Shown here: in pieces, positions 37,364 through 46,385 of the stretch | Layout: each line of letters opens with the position of its first letter | Numbering within the stretch: the first letter of the stretch is position 1 | NCBI RefSeq assembly: GCF_025628885.1 | Contig: NZ_JAOTIF010000003.1 | Location: 233,348 to 297,347 of the forward strand | Source of the DNA: Paraflavisolibacter caeni | GTDB taxonomy: Bacteria; Bacteroidota; Bacteroidia; Chitinophagales; Chitinophagaceae | Direction: 5' to 3' | Length of the DNA stretch: 64,000 bases | Program-made: the position numbers and the translations under genes | The notes under the pieces: generated by a model | The model's database searches: none | Seen by the model: the letters and a program-made list of their open reading frames with translations, nothing else | Told to the model about the DNA's origin: nothing

Positions 37364-38329
37364 ATGAAACTTTTTAAAAAAATATTAAGCAAGTTCAATG
37401 GCTTACAATATAATCAGGAATATTTGTGCCTTGCAAAGGAAAAACTTGTCTCTCCGCTTCATGTATATATAATTAAAAATAATCTGGTATTGGATGATAT
37501 TACCTCAGATCATTTGTTTGTTGGCTATAGTCCTTTGATTTTTGCATTGCCCGATAAAAAAGAGCTTGACACACACATAACCGTTTGTCTAACTGCTAAG
37601 CCACAACTTCCTAATACATCTATACGTAAAAAAGAGGTGATCGCACAACTCGTACTCCAAAAAAAATATCGGCAGTGCTGCGAGGGTATAACAATTTTGT
37701 ACTACGTCGGTTTAAATGGCCGGCACCAGTTTTTATCGCCTCTGCAACAAAGTATTAATGATATTTATAATCTATTATATAATCAAAGGAAGGATAATGT
37801 ATTTTTGAATAGTAACTTATATAAACAGGTCCAGATTGCTTATTCATTGCCTAGGGTTATTTCTTTAATTACAGTAGGCAATACCATTCAATTGTTTAAT
37901 CTTTTTCCTACTGATCTGCAAGGGCCATTTGAGGACCATTATCTCATTTCTTTACGGCACGAAGGCAAAGCATGCGCCCAGGTAGAGGATGCAAAAAGGA
38001 TTCTTTTATGCAATGTAGATGCATCATGCTTTTCTTATGTGTACCAGCTGGGTAAAAATCATATGCAGCCGCTGAAAGAAAAAAGTAGCTTTCTTTTTAG
38101 CAAGGTCGAATCAATCACATTCAACTTGCCAATACCTCAGCATGCATTAAAGTACCAAGAATTAGAATTGAAGGACGCTTTTATTTGTGGGATACATAAA
38201 ATACTTCTCTTTAAAGTGATCCATGTTGAAACTTTGAACAATTCGCCATCTACTTTGGCCCATATCCATAACTACTATGCAACCTGGCGAAAAACAAAGC
38301 AGTTGGAAGGCAACTATTTATTTCGCTAA
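37364..38329 (+). CDS. flavin-reductase-like (split-barrel) protein, uncertain
   Basis: The protein has 321 residues with no signal peptide. The C-terminal half looks like a flavin reductase / FMN-binding split barrel: LISLRHEGKACAQ (about 195-207), RILLCNVDASCFSYVYQLGKNH (about 213-234) and LKDAFICGIHKILLFKVIHVE (about 271-291). This would be a flavin-using reductase or a lost-function relative. The N-terminal 140 residues match nothing I recognise. It is the first gene of the plus-strand radical SAM block and could supply electrons or a redox step. The assignment is by motif resemblance only. Confidence 0.45.
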   Translation: MKLFKKILSKFNGLQYNQEYLCLAKEKLVSPLHVYIIKNNLVLDDITSDHLFVGYSPLIFALPDKKELDTHITVCLTAKPQLPNTSIRKKEVIAQLVLQKKYRQCCEGITILYYVGLNGRHQFLSPLQQSINDIYNLLYNQRKDNVFLNSNLYKQVQIAYSLPRVISLITVGNTIQLFNLFPTDLQGPFEDHYLISLRHEGKACAQVEDAKRILLCNVDASCFSYVYQLGKNHMQPLKEKSSFLFSKVESITFNLPIPQHALKYQELELKDAFICGIHKILLFKVIHVETLNNSPSTLAHIHNYYATWRKTKQLEGNYLFR

Positions 38330-38331
38330 CC

Positions 38332-38358
38332 GTATGTATTATATCGATATAAACATAC
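38332..38358. promoter_or_regulatory. near-perfect 27-nt palindrome just upstream of a radical SAM gene
   Basis: GTATGT and ACATAC flank the perfect palindrome TTATATCGATATAA, with one extra A on the left. It occupies most of the 32 bp between the stop at 38329 and the ATG at 38362, leaving 3 bp before the start codon. It could be an operator, or an RNA hairpin that controls translation of the next gene. Confidence 0.7.
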
Positions 38359-38361
38359 CGG

Positions 38362-39861
38362 ATGCCTAAAGTTTTATTATTTAATCCAAGAAGTGCGCAG
38401 TATAAGCCAAGAATACCTAATTCCATACTGAGTATTGCAGCATCCATAGATGGCATTTTTGATTATGTGATCGTGGACGGAAATTTGGAAACTGACCCCG
38501 CGTCTAAAATTCTTGGATATTTAGCGAAAGGAGATTTTAAGTATTTTGGTTGCACCTGCATGCCGGGCCCACAGTTAAAACAAGCCATTCCTATTTCCAG
38601 AAGTATACGGCAGATTTTTCCGGATGTAATTACAATATGGGGTGGTTACTTTCCTTCCAATCAACCGAAAGTCGTATTAAATTCCGGGTATGTTGATTTT
38701 ATTGTAAATGGCCCAGGAGACAAAAGTTTTCTGGCCTTACTGCATGCTATTGAAAAAGGAGAGCCCTATGAGCAAATCCGTAACCTGATTTACAAAAAGG
38801 GCGACCAAATGATCAGAACTCCAAAAGATGAGTTGTACGACCAGGATGAGCTGCCATTGTTACCTTATGAAAAGCTCGATAGTTTTTATCCTATCAAAAA
38901 GTACCTGGGCAAGACCTACCTTGGTACAAAAACAATAGCATATCATTCTAGTGTTGGTTGCCCTTTTAAATGTTCCTTTTGTGCAGTAGTACCTATTTAT
39001 AATGCCAGGTGGAAAGGCAAATCAGCCAGGTTAATTTATCAGGATATAAAATTTCTGAAGGAACGTTATGGGGGGAATGCTATTGAATTTCACGATAATA
39101 ATTTTTTTGTTTCTGAAAAACGAACGCTCGAATTTTCAAAGTTGATCGAAAAGGAAAATATGATATGGTGGGGCGAAGGTAGAATCGATACTATCGACAA
39201 ATATGCCGATGAAACTTTGGCTCTTATGAGGAAGTCAGGCTGCAAGATGATTTTTTTTGGAGCAGAGACTGGCAATGATGCTATATTAAAGAAAATGGCT
39301 AAAGGCGGTACTCAATCCAGCGCTGAGATCAAAGCGTTTGCTGCACGGATGGCAAAGTTTGATATCGTTCCAGAGTATTCATTTGTGTTAGGTACGCCAG
39401 CCGATTCTCCTGATCAGATGATGAAGCAGATAGATGATGATATAGCCTTTATAAAGGAAATAAAAACCATTAATCCAAAAACTGAAATCATTATTTATGT
39501 ATACAGCCCGGTGCCGAATGAAGGATCAGAAATGTACCAGGAGGTATTGCAAAAAGGTTTCCAATTTCCTGAACAATTGGAAGATTGGATCAGTCCTCAC
39601 TGGGAAGCATTTGATTTGCGAAAGAACCCTTTAACGCCCTGGCTATTGCCTGAAATGATCGATAAGATCAAAGATTTTGAAACTGTACTTAACTGTTACT
39701 ATCCTACAGTATCCGACCTGCGGTTAACAACTTTCAAACGGAAATTCATGCGTGTAATGTCTTCATTGCGATACAAAACAGGTATTTATTACAAGCCATA
39801 TGAATTAAAAGCGATGCAGCTGCTGTGGAAATACAGGCAACCGGAAATAGAAGGATTTTAA
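38362..39861 (+). CDS. B12-binding-type radical SAM protein (1)
   Basis: The protein has 499 residues. The N-terminal Rossmann-like cobalamin-binding region (about 1-160) lacks an obvious DxHxxG. The radical SAM core carries CPFKCSFC, giving the CxxxCxxC cluster at about Cys200, Cys204 and Cys207, followed by IEFHDNNFFV and GAETGNDAILKKM. A long C-terminal helical region follows. Such enzymes use cobalamin and SAM for methylation or rearrangement at unreactive carbons. The substrate is unknown. It begins a run of radical SAM and methyltransferase genes. Confidence 0.9.
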   Translation: MPKVLLFNPRSAQYKPRIPNSILSIAASIDGIFDYVIVDGNLETDPASKILGYLAKGDFKYFGCTCMPGPQLKQAIPISRSIRQIFPDVITIWGGYFPSNQPKVVLNSGYVDFIVNGPGDKSFLALLHAIEKGEPYEQIRNLIYKKGDQMIRTPKDELYDQDELPLLPYEKLDSFYPIKKYLGKTYLGTKTIAYHSSVGCPFKCSFCAVVPIYNARWKGKSARLIYQDIKFLKERYGGNAIEFHDNNFFVSEKRTLEFSKLIEKENMIWWGEGRIDTIDKYADETLALMRKSGCKMIFFGAETGNDAILKKMAKGGTQSSAEIKAFAARMAKFDIVPEYSFVLGTPADSPDQMMKQIDDDIAFIKEIKTINPKTEIIIYVYSPVPNEGSEMYQEVLQKGFQFPEQLEDWISPHWEAFDLRKNPLTPWLLPEMIDKIKDFETVLNCYYPTVSDLRLTTFKRKFMRVMSSLRYKTGIYYKPYELKAMQLLWKYRQPEIEGF

Positions 39862-39879
39862 ACCATTTTCGTGAATAAG

Positions 39880-40542
39880 ATGATTAAATATGTTGTCGAA
39901 ACTACTTATAAGCCAATATTGGATAAATACCTTTCTTGTACCCGTAATTACAATTATAAGGGGATAAGACTGCAAATACCTCCACAGGTATTTCATCCAG
40001 GCTTCTTTTTTAGCACTCAATTGTTATTAAAATTTATCAACCGTTTGCCTCTACAGCAAATGAGGGTTTTGGAGTTAGGAGCCGGCAGTGGTTTGATAGC
40101 CATAGAAGCAGCACGGAAAGGGGCCTGTGTGACTGCTTCTGATATTAACCCCATAGCCATTGATTATTTAGAAAAGAACAAAAAAGCTAATGGTGTTGAA
40201 TTTACGATCATTTATTCTGATTTATTTGCATCTATCCCGGAACAGCATTTTGACATGATCATAATTAATCCTCCTTACTATAAAAAGCAACCAATTACGT
40301 CCTATGATTATGCGTGGTACTGTGGGGAAAATGGCGAATACTTTGAAAAGTTATTTAGTAGTATAGGGAATTATGTACTACCTGAATCAACAGTGATTAT
40401 GACCTTGTGTGATGGATGTGACATTGAAATGGTAAGAGCATTTGCTTCAAAAAATAATTTTCAAATGAAGTGTGTTTATTCCAGGAAGAATCTTATTGAA
40501 AGAAATTTTATTTACCAGATAAAACCAGTCGGATACTGGTAA
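39880..40542 (+). CDS. SAM-dependent methyltransferase with NPPY motif (HemK/MTS-like)
   Basis: The ATG at 39880 (a GTG lies 3 codons before) gives 220 residues. It has a SAM-binding VLELGAGSGLIAIEA motif (about 61-75) and the catalytic NPPY in MIIINPPYYKK (about 127-137). NPPY motifs typically serve N-methylation, as in HemK and adenine methylases, though small-molecule and rRNA enzymes also carry it. It sits between two radical SAM genes, so a modified small molecule or glycan is a more likely target than a ribosomal protein. That is inference. Confidence 0.85.
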   Translation: MIKYVVETTYKPILDKYLSCTRNYNYKGIRLQIPPQVFHPGFFFSTQLLLKFINRLPLQQMRVLELGAGSGLIAIEAARKGACVTASDINPIAIDYLEKNKKANGVEFTIIYSDLFASIPEQHFDMIIINPPYYKKQPITSYDYAWYCGENGEYFEKLFSSIGNYVLPESTVIMTLCDGCDIEMVRAFASKNNFQMKCVYSRKNLIERNFIYQIKPVGYW

Positions 40543-40601
40543 ATGTGCGTATCACAAGTGTCAGTTAACCATTTTGTTCTAAATTGATTTAACTCCCATG
40601 A

Positions 40602-41666
40602 ATGTTGCAGCAATCATTATTACATACATATAAAAGATATCGTACACTGCATACAAATGATATTAAGGCGTTGCCTATTGTTATACTCATGCCACATAGC
40701 GCCTGTAATTGCCGTTGTATCATGTGCGACATCTGGAAAAGCAACCTGCATTTAAGGCAACTGAAAGAGTCTGATATCAGGGATTTGATTGCAACTTTAA
40801 AAAAGTTAGAAACAAGGCAGGTAGTGATGTCTGGTGGGGAAGCCTTGCTTAACCCTGATTTTTTTCTTTTTTGTGAAATGCTTCGTAAGGAAAATTTGCA
40901 TATAACCCTTTTAACGACTGGACTTTCGCTTAGTAAACATGCTGCTTCATTGTTGCAACTGGTGAATGATATTATTGTTTCCCTGGATGGTGATGAACAG
41001 ACGCATGATACCATACGAAATATTAAAGGTGCTTATCAAAAGATGAGCGAGGGTGTTCAGTACTTAAAAGCCATAAACCCTTCTTACCGTATTTCAGCCC
41101 GAACTGTTATTCATAGGCTTAATTATAAAGTATGGAAAAGAATAATCAAAAGCGCAAAAGAAATCGGTCTGAACCAGATTAGCTTTTTACCGGCAGATGT
41201 AAGTAGTCATGCCTTCAACCGCCCAATCCTGTGGAATGACGACCGGCAATTGGAAATAGCCCTGCACGAAGAAGAACTGCCTGAATTGATGCAGATAATC
41301 GATGAATTACTTAGTGAATGTCAGAATGATTTCTTACAACATTTTATTGCCGAATCACCAGAAAAGATAAAAAAGATTTATAACTTCTACAGTGCCTTAT
41401 ATAACAAGTGTGATTTTCCTTACAAAAAATGCAATGCACCATGGGTTTCAACAGTAGTTGAAGCAGATGGTGTGGTAAAACCTTGTTTTTTTCATTCAGA
41501 AATAGGCAATATCCATAATAATTCCTTGATCGATATTTTGAACGGCCAAAGAGCTAAGCAATTCAGGAAGAATTTAAATGTGGAAAAAGACGAAACCTGC
41601 AAACGTTGTGTTTGTTCCCTAAATCTGCCTGCCTGGTTGAATCCTGTTGTTACAACAAAAAACTGA
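40602..41666 (+). CDS. radical SAM protein with SPASM-type C-terminal domain
   Basis: The protein has 354 residues. The radical SAM cluster CxxxCxxC is at Cys35, Cys39 and Cys42 (in SACNCRCIMC), with a GGEALLNPD motif near residue 80. A C-terminal Cys-rich region (KKCNAPWVSTVVEADGVVKPC and later CKRCVC) matches SPASM or twitch auxiliary iron-sulfur sites. It lacks the B12 domain of its three neighbours. SPASM enzymes act on peptides or small molecules. No precursor peptide gene is visible next to it. Confidence 0.9.
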   Translation: MLQQSLLHTYKRYRTLHTNDIKALPIVILMPHSACNCRCIMCDIWKSNLHLRQLKESDIRDLIATLKKLETRQVVMSGGEALLNPDFFLFCEMLRKENLHITLLTTGLSLSKHAASLLQLVNDIIVSLDGDEQTHDTIRNIKGAYQKMSEGVQYLKAINPSYRISARTVIHRLNYKVWKRIIKSAKEIGLNQISFLPADVSSHAFNRPILWNDDRQLEIALHEEELPELMQIIDELLSECQNDFLQHFIAESPEKIKKIYNFYSALYNKCDFPYKKCNAPWVSTVVEADGVVKPCFFHSEIGNIHNNSLIDILNGQRAKQFRKNLNVEKDETCKRCVCSLNLPAWLNPVVTTKN

Positions 41667-41671
41667 AAAAG

Positions 41672-43132
41672 ATGAAGCGAATTTTGTTTACTCATTCTTA
41701 TTTTTTAAAACTTGATGTAAAGCAGTGGCAACTAGGACAGCCTTATGCTCCTTTAGGAACTTTATATGCAGCGGCCTTGATGCGTGAAAATAAATATGAA
41801 GTAATGCTGCATGATACAATGTTTGCCGACGCTTCAGCGGAAATCATTCCTGTTATTAAATCCTTCCAGCCGCATTATGTTATTATTTATGATGATGGGT
41901 TCAATTACCTGACAAAGATGTGTTTGTCCAATATGCGGAATGCGGCTTTTGAAATGATAAGATTAGCAAAAGAAAACCAGTGCACTGTAATTATATCTAG
42001 TTCCGATTCAACTGACCATTTTGAAAAATATCTTCAGGTAGGGGCTGATTTTATAATCTTAGGTGAAGGCGAGCAAACACTTTTGGAGTTGATTGATTCA
42101 CTGGAAAGTAAAGTTGATGATTTTTCAACCATTCCGGGAATTGCTTTCAAGTTGGATTCTGAAATAAAAAAAACAGCAAAGCGACCGGTTTTAAAAGATT
42201 TGGATATCCTGCCACTACCTGCATGGGACTTGGTCGAAATAGAATTGTACAGGAAAACCTGGATGAAACATGCGGGGTACTTCTCCATGAACATAGGCAC
42301 CACCAGGGGATGTCCGTTTAAATGTAACTGGTGTGCCAAGCCAATATATGGAAATCGCTATCATGCCCGTTCTCCGGAGGCAGTTGTAAAAGAGTTGATC
42401 TTTTTAAAAGAAAGTTTTGGTTTCGACCATATCTGGTTCTGCGATGATATTTTTGGATTAAAGCCTGGCTGGGTAGCTGAATTTGCTGAATGTCTTCAAA
42501 AGGAAAACTTGAAGTTTAAGTTCAAGATACAATCAAGAGCAGATTTATTAGTGCAGGAAAACTATGTGTATCATCTTTATAAGGCAGGTTGTGATAATGT
42601 TTGGATGGGAGCTGAGAGTGGGTCACAAAAAATCCTAGATGCAATGGATAAGGGCATCACTATAGCCCAGATTCGGGATGCGACTACTTTATTGAAAAAA
42701 CATCAGATAAAACCTTCATTTTTTATTCAATTTGGTTACCTGGGAGAAACAAAGGAAGATATAGCCTTAACCATTAAAATGATTAAAGAATTGCAGCCAT
42801 ATGAGATAGGAATTTCAGTCTCCTATCCACTACCCGGAACAGTTTTCTATGAAAAAGTAAACGCTCAAATGAAGGAAAAAACTAACTGGACAGACTCGGA
42901 TGACCTGGCGTTGTTATTTGTAAATACATACCCTCCCTCTTTTTATAAAAATCTTCATCGTTATGTTCACCATAGCTTCAAAGTATACCGGGGAAAAGCT
43001 TTAATTCTGAAAGCCTTCCAGTCTCCTTTTTCATTGAATGGAAAGGACTGGAAAATAGCATTAGCAACTTTTTGGTATGCTTATAAGCAATTGATCAATA
43101 AAATACAATTAAAAAGCTATGTGCCAAATTGA
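41672..43132 (+). CDS. B12-binding-type radical SAM protein (2)
   Basis: The ATG at 41672 (MKRILFTHSYF) gives 486 residues, because the frame upstream from 41606 overlaps the previous gene. It has an N-terminal cobalamin-type domain, then an LGEGEQTLLELID segment, then the radical SAM motif CPFKCNWC with cluster Cys at about 214, 218 and 221. IWFCDDIF and GAESGSQKILDAMDKG follow. It is close in layout to the third B12 radical SAM protein (43931) and looks like its paralogue. It overlaps the next methyltransferase gene by 14 bp. Confidence 0.9.
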   Translation: MKRILFTHSYFLKLDVKQWQLGQPYAPLGTLYAAALMRENKYEVMLHDTMFADASAEIIPVIKSFQPHYVIIYDDGFNYLTKMCLSNMRNAAFEMIRLAKENQCTVIISSSDSTDHFEKYLQVGADFIILGEGEQTLLELIDSLESKVDDFSTIPGIAFKLDSEIKKTAKRPVLKDLDILPLPAWDLVEIELYRKTWMKHAGYFSMNIGTTRGCPFKCNWCAKPIYGNRYHARSPEAVVKELIFLKESFGFDHIWFCDDIFGLKPGWVAEFAECLQKENLKFKFKIQSRADLLVQENYVYHLYKAGCDNVWMGAESGSQKILDAMDKGITIAQIRDATTLLKKHQIKPSFFIQFGYLGETKEDIALTIKMIKELQPYEIGISVSYPLPGTVFYEKVNAQMKEKTNWTDSDDLALLFVNTYPPSFYKNLHRYVHHSFKVYRGKALILKAFQSPFSLNGKDWKIALATFWYAYKQLINKIQLKSYVPN

Positions 43133-43934
43133 TGAAACGCCCTTCGATGCTGTTGCAGCAACGTATGATGACTCTTTTTCTCAGACACTTATTGGACAGC
43201 AGCAACGTCTAGCTGTTCGGAAAAATATAATGCCAATTTTAAAAGGTAAAAATGATTTAAAAATTTTAGAGATAAATTGTGGTACAGGTGATGATGCTTT
43301 GTGGCTGACTTCATTAGGACATGAAGTAATGGCAACTGATGCGTCGGCTCAAATGATAGAGAGAGCTATAATGAAGGCTTCCATGGTTGTTGCTCCTGGC
43401 AATGTTAGTTTCCTGCAATGTCCTTTTGAAAGATTGTATTCTTTATTAAAAGGGCAAAAGTTTGATGTTATCTTCTCTAATTTTTCCGGATTAAACTGTA
43501 TATCTTTTGGGGAATTACAAATACTGAATAATGATTTAAGTTCTTTACTAAAGCCTAATGGCTACTTGGCTGTTATTTTATTTGGCAAATATACATTTTG
43601 GGAAACCCTTTATTATCTTGTTCAGTTGGATCTAAAACAAGCCTTTAGAAGGTGGAGTAATAAAGCGGTAAAAGTGAATTTAAGTTATGGTATAACGCAA
43701 TCTGTATACTATTACTCTGTTGGTCAATTTCAAAAATTAATGTATCGTTTTCAATTAGTGCAAAAGAGGCCTGTTGGTTTGTTTGTCCCGCCCTCTTATT
43801 TAGAAAATTGGGTAGTAAAAAAGCCTGGCTTTTTTAAAGCATTAAATAAAATGGAACTTAAGTTTTCGAAAGTACCTCTTTTATCAGGCCTCTCAGATCA
43901 CACATTTTTACTTTTTAAAAATAAAGTACGATGA
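43119..43934 (+). CDS. class I SAM-dependent methyltransferase
   Basis: The protein has 271 residues. The N-terminal FDAVAATYDDSFSQT is typical of small-molecule methyltransferases, and the SAM-binding motif ILEINCGTGDDALWLT lies at about 50-65. A C-terminal helical region (about 185-270) would shape the substrate pocket. It overlaps the radical SAM genes on both sides (14 bp and 4 bp), so its product is co-translated with theirs. The target is probably an O or N atom on the same molecule. Confidence 0.88.
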   Translation: MCQIDETPFDAVAATYDDSFSQTLIGQQQRLAVRKNIMPILKGKNDLKILEINCGTGDDALWLTSLGHEVMATDASAQMIERAIMKASMVVAPGNVSFLQCPFERLYSLLKGQKFDVIFSNFSGLNCISFGELQILNNDLSSLLKPNGYLAVILFGKYTFWETLYYLVQLDLKQAFRRWSNKAVKVNLSYGITQSVYYYSVGQFQKLMYRFQLVQKRPVGLFVPPSYLENWVVKKPGFFKALNKMELKFSKVPLLSGLSDHTFLLFKNKVR

Positions 43935-45325
43935 AGATACTTTTCACGCACGGGTATTTTATTCATGAAGATGAAAGAGAATTAAAGATAATGCGCCCAT
44001 ATGTTCCTCTGGGCATTTTATATATTTCTGCATACCTGGAGCAACATGATTATCCAAATGCTGTATTTGATAGTACCTTTTCTTCGTTTGACAAGCTTTG
44101 TGATGAACTGTTGCAAACTAAGCCTGATGTGGTAGGCATTTATACGAACCTTATGACGAAGCTGAATGTATTACGCATCATACAATTTATAAAAAATCAA
44201 CCAGAATTAAATCATACATCCATTGTTCTTGGCGGGCCTGAAGTTAGAAACCATATTCATAATTTTTTGGAGAACGGTGCAGATTACCTTGTGTTGGGAG
44301 AAGGAGAACAAACTATGTTGGAACTAGTAAAATGGTTGGATGGAGAATCCTCTGCTGTGCTAAGTTCTATTGATGGCATTGCTTATAAAGACAAAAATCA
44401 ACTCGTGCAGCAGAACAATGAAAGATCTAAACTTAAAAATCTAGATGAATTACCATTACCCAACAGGAAAAAAGTAAATCTGCAGAATTATTTTGATGTA
44501 TGGAAAAGTAAGCATGGAACGAGTGCTATTTCAATTAATACAATGAGAGGATGTCCTTATAGTTGCAAATGGTGTAGTCGTGCAGTATACGGGCAAAGTT
44601 ACCGTAGAAGAAGTGCTGTGAGAGTTGCGGATGAAATTCAATCAATCAAAGAGAATTATCAAGTTGATAGCATTTGGTTTGTTGATGATGTCTTTACAAT
44701 AAGCCATAAATGGATGCATGAATTTACCGAAGAGGTGATAAGACGTAATTTAGTTACCCCTTATGAATGTATTACCCGCGCCGATCGTTTAAATGAAGAG
44801 GTGTTGAAAGACTTAAAAAGGAGCGGCTGTTTTCGGGTGTGGATTGGCGCAGAAAGTGGTTCCCAAAAAATTATTGATTTGATGGACCGCAGGGTTGAGG
44901 TGCAACAGGTTAGAAATATGATTCGATTAGCAAAGAAATTTGGATTACAGGCTGGTACCTTTATAATGGTTGGCTATCCAGGTGAAACAAAAATAGATAT
45001 ATGGGAAACAGTGAATCATTTAAAACTATCCGATCCTGATCTGTTTACTATTACAATCGCTTACCCAATTAAAGGAACCCCATTATACGCAGAAGTGGAA
45101 GAACGGTTTATCAAATCCTTGCCTTGGGAAAAGAGTACCGATAGAGATATTGATTTCAAAAGAACTTACAAGAGAAAGTATTATGATTATGCAGTTAAAA
45201 TGATTAATAACGAAGTAAGCTTCCATAAAGCATGGAACAGTGCTGAACACAATTGGCGCGAATTGATAAGATTTAAACTGAAGTCCATGTGGGCAAAAGG
45301 TCGAATGTTGATGTTAGAAAAATAA
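43931..45325 (+). CDS. B12-binding-type radical SAM protein (3)
   Basis: The protein has 464 residues. It has an N-terminal cobalamin-type domain (about 1-150) with VVGIYTNLMTKL and LGEGEQTMLELVKW, then the radical SAM motif CPYSCKWC with cluster Cys at about 208, 212 and 215. IWFVDDVFTI and IGAESGSQKIIDLMDRR follow. It begins with an ATGA overlap with the upstream methyltransferase. It is the last gene of the plus-strand block. Similarity to gene 2 suggests duplication and a sequential or alternative reaction. Confidence 0.9.
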   Translation: MKILFTHGYFIHEDERELKIMRPYVPLGILYISAYLEQHDYPNAVFDSTFSSFDKLCDELLQTKPDVVGIYTNLMTKLNVLRIIQFIKNQPELNHTSIVLGGPEVRNHIHNFLENGADYLVLGEGEQTMLELVKWLDGESSAVLSSIDGIAYKDKNQLVQQNNERSKLKNLDELPLPNRKKVNLQNYFDVWKSKHGTSAISINTMRGCPYSCKWCSRAVYGQSYRRRSAVRVADEIQSIKENYQVDSIWFVDDVFTISHKWMHEFTEEVIRRNLVTPYECITRADRLNEEVLKDLKRSGCFRVWIGAESGSQKIIDLMDRRVEVQQVRNMIRLAKKFGLQAGTFIMVGYPGETKIDIWETVNHLKLSDPDLFTITIAYPIKGTPLYAEVEERFIKSLPWEKSTDRDIDFKRTYKRKYYDYAVKMINNEVSFHKAWNSAEHNWRELIRFKLKSMWAKGRMLMLEK

Positions 45326-45366
45326 TAGGATTTTAAATAAAACTTGAAAACTAATATTAGGAACGA

Positions 45367-46290
45367 TCAATTTATAGGTTCCAGGTAATTTTCATATTTA
45401 TTCATTATAGATAGAAGTCGTTTTTTATAGATTTCAAGCAACTGTGTCTGAAAAACCATAGGATTTGGTTTTGCGTATTTCTTTCCCGCATCCATGCTCA
45501 TAACGATTCCTCGGTTATTTAATTTTCTTTGTTGTGTTTTCTTATGCCATCTTCTAGTTGTTATTTTCATAAACAGATTATCTAAATAGTTGCCCACAAC
45601 ATGGTTAAACATAAACTCTATAGTTCTCTTAAATAAAGGAAGAGGCGTTTCCTGAATGCAGGTAGTACTTATGAATTGATTGGGTAAATACACGCTACTC
45701 CAGGTATTGCTTTTATAAAAGTTAGCAAAAACTGTAATTCCATATAAAGGCAATAGGGTAACCACTTCGATGGCTGTATAGATGTTTTTTTCCCTTATTT
45801 GAAGCATCTCTTCATCTATGTAGTAATTCATGCAGAAAAAATGCTGCTTATGAAGCAGAAAAGTTAATTTCTTAAAACAGTGCATCATTGTTCTTGCTAA
45901 CCATAATCTATTGCTTGCCGTTATAATAAACAAATCAATATCAGATTGATCATCTGCAAAGTTTTTTGAAAGTGAACCGGAAATGCCAATACCACGGACA
46001 AAAGGAAAATAGGATAGAAAATGAGCTATTTTATGCGCTGTTTTTAATAACTTTTTGGCTTTGTCATTTCCGGCTTTTCTTCTTCTTGACAGGTTAGCTT
46101 TATTTTGGATAGAATAAAATTCATCAAACTGGTAAATGCAATTTTTTAATTCAAGGGCTTCGATTGATGTTTTTACAGATGTGATTGGATATTTATTGGG
46201 TAGAAATAAAAATATTTCCTCTTCTGTAAGAGGATAATCAAACATGTCAAAATAAGATAGAACCGCTAATATGTCTCGCTTGATGCACAA
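45367..46290 (-). CDS. winged-helix plus nucleotidyltransferase-fold protein
   Basis: The protein has 307 residues. An N-terminal region that looks like a winged helix (about 1-65, LSYFDMFDYPLTEEEIF) is followed by a nucleotidyltransferase core GISGSLSKNFADDQSDIDLFII (about 99-121), where GS and DxD are the catalytic signature. The start is a TTG at 46290; no upstream ATG is available and the next Met is inside the DMF motif. This architecture is known near polysaccharide loci in Bacteroidota but its role is uncertain. It may nucleotidylate a sugar or protein. It converges on the radical SAM block. Confidence 0.7.
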   Translation of the reverse strand: MCIKRDILAVLSYFDMFDYPLTEEEIFLFLPNKYPITSVKTSIEALELKNCIYQFDEFYSIQNKANLSRRRKAGNDKAKKLLKTAHKIAHFLSYFPFVRGIGISGSLSKNFADDQSDIDLFIITASNRLWLARTMMHCFKKLTFLLHKQHFFCMNYYIDEEMLQIREKNIYTAIEVVTLLPLYGITVFANFYKSNTWSSVYLPNQFISTTCIQETPLPLFKRTIEFMFNHVVGNYLDNLFMKITTRRWHKKTQQRKLNNRGIVMSMDAGKKYAKPNPMVFQTQLLEIYKKRLLSIMNKYENYLEPIN

Positions 46291-46385
46291 CTGATGATAA
46301 ATTGATATTGTTATTAAATATCGTTATTATTATTACGTTAGTATTGATTGACAGGTTGCCGCCTGTATTTGATTGAAATATAAGA

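Noticed and set aside
37337..46385. RiPP precursor peptide gene for the radical SAM block
   Set aside because: Gaps in the block are 95 bp or less and contain no short ORF with a leader-core layout that I can support.
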